Position numbers and translations under genes: made by a program. This document shows positions 6,041 to 10,732 of a stretch of DNA of 10,732 nt, piece by piece (the stretch's first letter is position 1; each line of letters begins with the position of its first letter). Below the pieces are notes generated by a model that saw only the letters and a program-made list of their open reading frames with translations, did no database searches and was not told the origin of the DNA. The stretch comes from a bacterium (GTDB lineage: Bacteria; Patescibacteriota; Minisyncoccia; UBA6257): the NCBI GenBank assembly GCA_030673525.1, contig DAOVIY010000015.1:1-10732 (forward strand). The letters run 5' to 3'.

Positions 6041-6753
6041 TTGATTTTTATTGGTTTTTTAATCTGCTTAAGAATATCAAATGCCCAGAGAACGACGATG
6101 CCAACCAAAAATAAAATTAAGCTTACTAAGAATACCGCATCGCCACCTAAATTTATAATAGCAATATTAAAGACCCAATGCAATAAAATTCCCAATATTA
6201 AGCCGATACCTAAATATCTATTCTTCCCAGTAACTAATTTTAAAGCCCAGAAAAAACCTATTAATCCACAACATAAAGCATGAAGAAGATTAGCCCCAAT
6301 AAAACGCAAAGTTATTATTTGAAAAGTCGGTAAAAAATACCCCCCAGAAGAAATCTCCTGATAAGAAATTAAAATATTTTCTACCACTCCAAACCCTAAT
6401 CCTAAAACAATTAAATAAATCATCGCGTCTATAGCCTCGTCAAAATATTTGTTTTTCCTTAAAAATAAAACAGCGCTAAAGAATTTAGCTAATTCTTCTA
6501 TTCCTGCTACGACCAAATAAATAAAAGCGGAAAGAAAAAAGGGAAGCACGGCATGAATATTAATTTGCAATAAATCAATAAAATAATTCTCCACAAACCA
6601 GATAAAAGGTGTAATAGCCATTCCTAATAAAAAAAGAATGCCTATCCATTGTAAAGGTTCTGGTTTTTTAATATCCTGCCAAAGAAAAAATATTAACCAT
6701 AAAGCTATTGGCAAAATACCGCACAAACTGGCTAAAAAAAGAGTTAAAGCCAT
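6034..6753 (-). CDS. PrsW-family intramembrane metalloprotease
   Basis: This is a 239-residue polytopic membrane protein with about seven to eight hydrophobic helices. It carries the PrsW/CPBP-type motifs in order: GIEELAKFF (Glu86-Glu87) in one helix, FDEAIDAMIYLIVLGLGFGVVENI (about 104-127), His158 in GANLLHALCCG, and His192 in GILLHWVFN. These glutamates and histidines are the expected metal-binding and catalytic residues. In Bacillus subtilis PrsW cleaves the anti-sigma factor RsiW; no anti-sigma/sigma pair is seen here, so the substrate is unknown. Its ATG overlaps the end of valS by 10 bases, which suggests translational coupling, and there is no Shine-Dalgarno sequence. The family call is strong; the function in this organism is inferred. 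Confidence 0.9.
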   Translation of the reverse strand: MALTLFLASLCGILPIALWLIFFLWQDIKKPEPLQWIGILFLLGMAITPFIWFVENYFIDLLQINIHAVLPFFLSAFIYLVVAGIEELAKFFSAVLFLRKNKYFDEAIDAMIYLIVLGLGFGVVENILISYQEISSGGYFLPTFQIITLRFIGANLLHALCCGLIGFFWALKLVTGKNRYLGIGLILGILLHWVFNIAIINLGGDAVFLVSLILFLVGIVVLWAFDILKQIKKPIKINE

Positions 6754-8897
6754 TTTTCTATTATTAATAAATCTGCCATTTTGCCCTTATATTGAGGAAT
6801 TTTCTGCCATATTTCTTCTGTCACAAATGGCATAAATGGATGAAGCATCTTCAAGCAATCAGTAAGAATTTTGTAAAGCACGTACTGCGCCTGTTTTTTA
6901 TCTTTATCATCCCTAATTCTATTTTTCATCTCTTCAATTATTTTGTCAGCAAAAGTATGCCAAAAATAATGATAAATTAATTCTCCTGCCAAAGAAAAAT
7001 GAAAATTATCTAAATGATGAGTCATTTTTTTCTTTATAATTTCCAAATTTTTAAAAAGTTTCTTGTCTTGCGCAGTTAAAGCAGATTTTTTACCATCAAA
7101 ATCTTCTAAATTCATCAAAACAAAACGAGATGCATTCCAGATTTTATTTGCAAAATTACGATATCCTTTGATTTTTTCTTCGGAAATAATAAAATCGCTA
7201 CCAGCAGTATTGCCAATTATTAAAGTCATTCTTACAGCATCTGTTCCATAGATTTTAGCTATTACCAAAGGGTCAATTACATTGCCTTTGGATTTAGACA
7301 TTTTTTGGCGATCTTTGTCTCTTACTAATCCATGCAAATATACAGTCTTAAAAGGAATTTTTCCTGTGCAATAAATTCCAAGCATTATCATCCTTGCCAC
7401 CCAAAAAAATAAAATATCCCAACCTGTTTCCATTACATCAGTTGGATAAAAAGTTTTAAAATCCTTTTTATTTTTAGATGTTAAAAGGGTGGCGAACGGC
7501 CACTGCCCTGAAGAAAACCAAGTATCCAATACATCAGGATCACCTTTAATATTTCTGCTCTTGCAATAAATACAATTTGATACCTTTCCTTTTATCTTAA
7601 TAAAAGATTTTCCGCAGTCATCACAATAATAAGCAGGTATAGGAATACCCCAGCGAATTTGTCTAGAAATATTCCAGTCTTTAATATTTTTCATCCAATG
7701 GAAAAAAACTTTTTCAAAATGTTTTGGTATAATCTTTATTTTTTTATTCTTTACTACGTCAACAGCTAAATCACGTAAAGATTTCTTTGTCTCAGGCAAT
7801 AGTTTTGTCACAGCTACAAACCATTGATTCATTAATATCGGCTCTATAACTGTTTCGCATTTATAACAATGGCCTACTTCATGGGTATAATCTTCTTCTT
7901 TAACTAATGCTTTATTTTTTCTTAAAATATCAACTGATTTTTTTCTTGCATCTACAATATTCAATCCTGCTAAAGGACCAGCCAATTCATTAAAATGCCC
8001 ATCAAAACCTAAAGTTTCTCTTGCCTCTAAATTATGCCTTTGCCCAATTTCAAAATCCAAAGAATCATGAGCTGGCGTAATTTTTAATGCACCAGTGCCA
8101 AAATCAATATCTACAGCTTCATCACTAATAATAGGAACCTCCCTTTTGGTAATAGGCTCTATCACGCTTTCCCCAACTAACTCTTTATATCTCTTATCCT
8201 TAGGGTTAACGGCAATGGCAACATCGCCAGGAATAGTTTCTGGCCTTGTAGTAGCAACAATAATTGATTTATTTTTGTCTCTACACTTATATTTCACAAA
8301 ATACAACTTTCCTTTCTCTTCTTTATATTTAACTTCCAAATCAGAAAAGGCTGTTTTATGTTTGGGACAATAATTAACTATTCTTTTGCCGCGATAAAGC
8401 AATTTATCTTTCCATAATCGCTCTAATGTTTGGTAAACAACTTTTTGAATGTCTTTATCAAGAGTAAATTTTTCACGAGACCAATCACATGAAGCGCCTA
8501 ACTGTTCCAATTGTTTCCTAGCAACTTTTCTATTTTTTTGCGTATATTCCCAAACCGCTTTATAAAATTCATCACGCAACATATCTAAACCAGATTTTCC
8601 TTCTTTTTTTAATTTCTTTTCAAAAACAACTTGAGTTTCAAACCCGGCATGATCTGTACCTGGCAACCATAAAGTCTTTTTACCTTTCATTCGTTGATAA
8701 CGAATCATTATATCCTGTAAAGTAACAAAAACTCCTTGCCCAATATGCAATGGAGCGTTTGCATTAGGTGGAGGCATTATAATACAAAATGGCTCACCTT
8801 TTTTGTTCGGTAATTTATAGGGGTTAAAATAACCCGACTTTTTCCAAAGTCGGTAAATTTTCTGCTCGGTTTTTTGTGGTTCGTAAATTTTATCCAC
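6744..8897 (-). CDS. valS: Valyl-tRNA synthetase (short form)
   Basis: ValS attaches valine to tRNA-Val and edits mischarged threonine. The 717 residues show PPPNANAPLHIGQ (about 43-54), GTDHAGFETQ (80-89), CDWSREKFTLD, NYCPKHKTAFSDLEV, the CP1 editing domain with TTRPETIPGDVAIAVNP (about 216-232), MNQWFV, a four-cysteine zinc site (Cys425, 428, 442, 445), DTWFSSGQWPF, the KMSKS loop QKMSKSKGNVIDP (531-543) and an anticodon-binding helical domain ending at the stop. Two oddities stand out: the last histidine of the HIGH signature is Gln (HIGQ), and the protein ends right after the anticodon-binding domain, without the C-terminal coiled-coil arm found in E. coli ValS (951 residues). The start is a GTG three bases after the tsaD stop; DKIYEPQKTEQ matches the usual ValS N-terminus, which supports it. 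Confidence 0.97.
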   Translation of the reverse strand: MDKIYEPQKTEQKIYRLWKKSGYFNPYKLPNKKGEPFCIIMPPPNANAPLHIGQGVFVTLQDIMIRYQRMKGKKTLWLPGTDHAGFETQVVFEKKLKKEGKSGLDMLRDEFYKAVWEYTQKNRKVARKQLEQLGASCDWSREKFTLDKDIQKVVYQTLERLWKDKLLYRGKRIVNYCPKHKTAFSDLEVKYKEEKGKLYFVKYKCRDKNKSIIVATTRPETIPGDVAIAVNPKDKRYKELVGESVIEPITKREVPIISDEAVDIDFGTGALKITPAHDSLDFEIGQRHNLEARETLGFDGHFNELAGPLAGLNIVDARKKSVDILRKNKALVKEEDYTHEVGHCYKCETVIEPILMNQWFVAVTKLLPETKKSLRDLAVDVVKNKKIKIIPKHFEKVFFHWMKNIKDWNISRQIRWGIPIPAYYCDDCGKSFIKIKGKVSNCIYCKSRNIKGDPDVLDTWFSSGQWPFATLLTSKNKKDFKTFYPTDVMETGWDILFFWVARMIMLGIYCTGKIPFKTVYLHGLVRDKDRQKMSKSKGNVIDPLVIAKIYGTDAVRMTLIIGNTAGSDFIISEEKIKGYRNFANKIWNASRFVLMNLEDFDGKKSALTAQDKKLFKNLEIIKKKMTHHLDNFHFSLAGELIYHYFWHTFADKIIEEMKNRIRDDKDKKQAQYVLYKILTDCLKMLHPFMPFVTEEIWQKIPQYKGKMADLLIIEKWL

Positions 8898-8900
8898 TTT

Positions 8901-10013
8901 CTATATAAGCCTTAAATTTGAATCTGCCTCAATATTTTTCCAACCCAAAGGTTTTTTACCGTGCTTAATATATTGGAAAAATCCCGCAAGCGCTATCATT
9001 ATAGCATTATCAGTTGCGTATTCCAATTTTGGAATAAGTAGTTTAATATTCAATCTTTCTTTCTTTAACCTTGCCTGAAATTTTTCTTTTAATCGCTTGT
9101 TGGCAGAGACACCACCAGCTAAAATAATGGATTTTGTTTTAAACTCTTTAGCAGCTTTTATTGTTTTTTCAACCAAAACATCAGCAATAGCCTCTTGAAA
9201 TTCGTAAGCAATAACCGAACAATATTTTTTAACTTTTTTTGGCCCAAGATCTTGAGTTAAATAAAGTAAAGCGGTTTTTAATCCAGAAAAAGAAAAATCA
9301 TAATTTTTAGAATCAATCATAGGGCGGGGAAGCTGTATTTTGTATTCAGTATTCTGTATTGAATATTGTGTACCTTGTTTATTGCACTTTGCTGCTTCAG
9401 CAGCAATGGCTGGCCCCCCTGGGTAACTAAGACCTAAAATCCTTGCTCCTTTATCAAAACACTCTCCAGTAGCATCATCGCGAGTTTCCCCAATAATTTT
9501 ATATTTTCCAATACCTTTTACATGAATTAATTGCGTATTTCCCCCAGAAACTAAAAGACAAATCGATGGAAAGACGGATTCTGTATTGTATATTTGTTTT
9601 GAGCTTTTAGTTTGTGGCAACAAAAAACTATAAAGATGTCCCTCTAAATGATTAATCCCAATTATTGGTTTGTCCCACTTCCAAGCCAATGTTTTGGCAA
9701 AATTAACTCCAATTAAAAGAGATAAAATTAATCCTGGACCCTTTGTAACAGCTATGAGATCAATTTTTGAATCAATAGATTTTTCAGAAATAGATGCCTG
9801 TTTTAAAGCTTTTTTGGTTACTATTGGAATATTTTTTGTGTGTTCCCTGCTCGCTAACATGGGCACTACGCCGCCATATTTTCTATGTATTTTTATCTGA
9901 CTAGCTATTATATTAGAAAGTGGATGAATAAAAAAACCGGCTTTGGTTTTTTTTATTTCTAAAACACCGACAGCCGTTTCATCACAAGAAGTCTCAATTC
10001 CTAAAATTATCAT
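8901..10013 (-). CDS. tsaD: tRNA threonylcarbamoyladenosine (t6A) transferase TsaD
   Basis: TsaD, with TsaB and TsaE, transfers the threonylcarbamoyl group made by TsaC to A37 of tRNAs that read ANN codons. The 370 residues carry the ASKHA/Kae1 signatures: GIETSCDETAVGVL (5-18), KGPGLILSLLIG, the metal-binding NHLEGHLYS (His122, His126), VSGGNTQL, DDATGECFDKGARILGLSYPGGPAI, PRPMIDSKNYDFSFSGLKTALL, AGGVSANKRL and ATDNAIM, with Asp335 as the third metal ligand. It is longer than the E. coli protein (337 residues), and part of the excess lies in two loops, residues 132-148 and 209-227. Both loops contain heptamer-like AT-rich repeats (see repeat entries). It begins 19 bases after tRNA-Glu and ends three bases before valS. 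There is no Shine-Dalgarno sequence. No other t6A gene is in the window. Confidence 0.97.
   Translation of the reverse strand: MIILGIETSCDETAVGVLEIKKTKAGFFIHPLSNIIASQIKIHRKYGGVVPMLASREHTKNIPIVTKKALKQASISEKSIDSKIDLIAVTKGPGLILSLLIGVNFAKTLAWKWDKPIIGINHLEGHLYSFLLPQTKSSKQIYNTESVFPSICLLVSGGNTQLIHVKGIGKYKIIGETRDDATGECFDKGARILGLSYPGGPAIAAEAAKCNKQGTQYSIQNTEYKIQLPRPMIDSKNYDFSFSGLKTALLYLTQDLGPKKVKKYCSVIAYEFQEAIADVLVEKTIKAAKEFKTKSIILAGGVSANKRLKEKFQARLKKERLNIKLLIPKLEYATDNAIMIALAGFFQYIKHGKKPLGWKNIEADSNLRLI
9333..9367. repeat. Heptamer tandem repeat inside tsaD
   Basis: Five consecutive 7-base units read on the plus strand: CTGTATT, TTGTATT, CAGTATT, CTGTATT, GAATATT. All end in TATT. They encode residues 216-227 of TsaD, QYSIQNTEYKIQ, between the conserved GGPAI and PRPM segments, where E. 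coli TsaD has a shorter loop. A period of seven in coding DNA is not driven by codons, so the array looks like an inserted or expanded DNA repeat kept in frame. Confidence 0.75.
9576..9594. repeat. Second, shorter heptamer-like repeat inside tsaD
   Basis: GGATT, CTGTATT, GTATATT form about two and a half units of the same kind as the array at 9333-9367; ATTCTGTATTG is shared exactly between the two sites. It encodes residues 141-146 (IYNTES), in the loop after the metal-binding NHLEGH motif and before the conserved CLLVSGGNTQL strand. That loop is longer than in E. coli TsaD. Confidence 0.5.
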
Positions 10014-10032
10014 AAATAAGAAAAATGAAGAG

Positions 10033-10107
10033 TGGCGCTAATGGGATTTGAACCCATGTTACAGGACTGAAAACCCTGTGTCCTAAACCAAGCTAGACGA
10101 TAGCGCC
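10033..10107 (-). tRNA. tRNA-Glu (anticodon UUC)
   Basis: The minus strand folds as a class I tRNA. The acceptor GGCGCTA pairs with TAGCGCC. The TCGTCTAG start of the D-arm and the AGGACAC segment match bacterial tRNA-Glu. The anticodon arm is CAGGG-TTTTCAG-TCCTG, with UUC at 34-36, and the T-arm is TGGG-TTCAAAT-CCCA. The discriminator is A and is followed by CTC, so CCA is not encoded. It lies 38 bases after the sortase gene and 19 bases before tsaD. Confidence 0.96.
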
Positions 10108-10145
10108 AAAGACTTTTAATACAAATTAATATAGCAAAAAAAAGA

Positions 10146-10732
10146 TTATCTTACAAGCACGGTTTTTACTGCTACCCTTTTAGAAGCAACGCCTACAGGC
10201 CAGCAACTTTGTAAAACTAAAGTTATTTCATCGCTTGGCGGAAAAATAGTTTCAGTACTTTCTGTCCCCTTAGGCCATGGCAAAAATATCTTTTTATCTC
10301 TAACTTCAAAAACTAATGGTTTTTGATCCCAAAAAACATAAATCTTGTCTCCTTGTTCAAATTGGTTTAATAAAGAAAACACTGATTTATATCTGCCTGG
10401 ATCCCAAGGATATTGCGAGCTATGCCCTATAATAATAGAATACCCCTTACCAGGAATATCAGAGCCTGGGTATAATACAACACCTTGTTTTAATTTTTTA
10501 TAAATTGTTGCTGAGTTAGGTGTTTCCACCTCCAAAATTGGCGCCTTAATATTAAACTGAGGCATTTCTAAAAGGTTAGAACTTTCCGCTTCAATAGGAA
10601 TTGCGGGCAAATTAACTACATGGACACCTCCTGATATGATATCTGATATAGAAGGCAATATTTCCGATTCAGATAGAAGATTTGCCAAAAAAGAGGGTGT
10701 GCGAATTATTTCTTGTCTTATAGCTTCTGTTA
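10146..10732 (-). CDS. Sortase family transpeptidase (N-terminus outside window)
   Basis: Sortases cut sorting signals of surface proteins and join them to another amine. Catalytic residues are all visible: His in SIIIGHSSQ (codon at 10422-10424), Cys in LVLQSCWPVG (codon at 10203-10205) and Arg in SKRVAVK (codon at 10176-10178). The strand order VVLYPGSDIPGKG, IIGHSS, FSLLNQFEQGDKIYVFW and LVFEVRDKKIF fits the sortase barrel. The frame is open past 10688 to the window edge with no stop (RQEIIRTPSFLANLL), so the TTG at 10688 is probably internal, and an N-terminal membrane anchor should lie beyond. QSC replaces the textbook TLxTC form. No LPxTG-like sorting signal is visible in any protein of this window, so its substrates are elsewhere or differ in motif. 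The class cannot be fixed from this part. Confidence 0.92.
   Translation of the reverse strand, partial: TEAIRQEIIRTPSFLANLLSESEILPSISDIISGGVHVVNLPAIPIEAESSNLLEMPQFNIKAPILEVETPNSATIYKKLKQGVVLYPGSDIPGKGYSIIIGHSSQYPWDPGRYKSVFSLLNQFEQGDKIYVFWDQKPLVFEVRDKKIFLPWPKGTESTETIFPPSDEITLVLQSCWPVGVASKRVAVKTVLVR

Noticed and set aside
6020..6283. 87-residue plus-strand reading frame opposite prsW
   Set aside because: It is the complement of hydrophobic prsW coding sequence and has no supporting motif or start signal.
8095..8373. 92-residue plus-strand reading frame within valS
   Set aside because: It is antisense to the conserved ValS editing domain and resembles no known protein.
9670..9900. 76-residue plus-strand reading frame within tsaD
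   Set aside because: It is antisense to conserved TsaD motifs, so it is a shadow.
10136..10153. Possible terminator after the sortase gene on the minus strand (AAGAT-A-ATCTT followed by eight T)
   Set aside because: The stem is at most four A/T-rich pairs with a three-base loop, too weak to call; read-through into tRNA-Glu is likely.

Overview
The window looks like a piece of an AT-rich bacterial chromosome from the Candidate Phyla Radiation (Patescibacteria), most likely Parcubacteria-like. This is inferred from several traits together: a run of small two-helix TrbC/VirB2-type pilin genes, a short valyl-tRNA synthetase without the usual C-terminal extension, a CPR-style Hsp20, a PrsW-family protein and a sortase, dense packing, and almost no Shine-Dalgarno sequences. 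No 16S gene or ribosomal protein is present to fix the lineage. Reading frames are uninterrupted under the standard bacterial code.

Left half (1-5396, plus strand): the 3' half of gyrA is followed by a small class I SAM methyltransferase, an extracellular solute-binding protein held by an N-terminal hydrophobic segment, and three consecutive TrbC/VirB2-like two-helix pilin proteins. The first of the three is unusual. Its pilin-like core carries a long exported tail with two copies of a cysteine-rich module, a coiled-coil linker, a Pro-Glu linker and a third cysteine-rich end. The last, shortest pilin has its own near-consensus promoter, partly overlapped by an inverted repeat, and is probably the most strongly expressed. 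These genes may build a surface structure, but no ATPase, channel or permease lies in the window.

Middle (5397-5500): a strong GC-rich hairpin with A and T flanks acts as a shared terminator for the two convergent gene blocks.

Right half (5501-10732, minus strand, read right to left): a sortase whose N-terminus lies beyond the window, tRNA-Glu(UUC), tsaD, valS, prsW, hsp20 and tRNA-Leu(UAG). Spacing from the tRNA-Glu onward is tight, with valS and prsW overlapping by 10 nt and tRNA-Leu starting 6 nt after hsp20, so much of this block may be one transcription unit. Much of it concerns translation: tRNA genes, tRNA charging (valS) and tRNA t6A modification (tsaD). Hsp20 and PrsW add protein quality control or membrane proteolysis.

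The main points for a second look are the cysteine-rich pilin fusion with its duplicated module, the period-7 micro-repeats that seem to have been inserted in two surface loops of TsaD, the HIGQ variant of the HIGH signature in ValS, and the promoter/inverted-repeat arrangement before the third pilin gene. No intergenic stretch exceeds about 120 bases.
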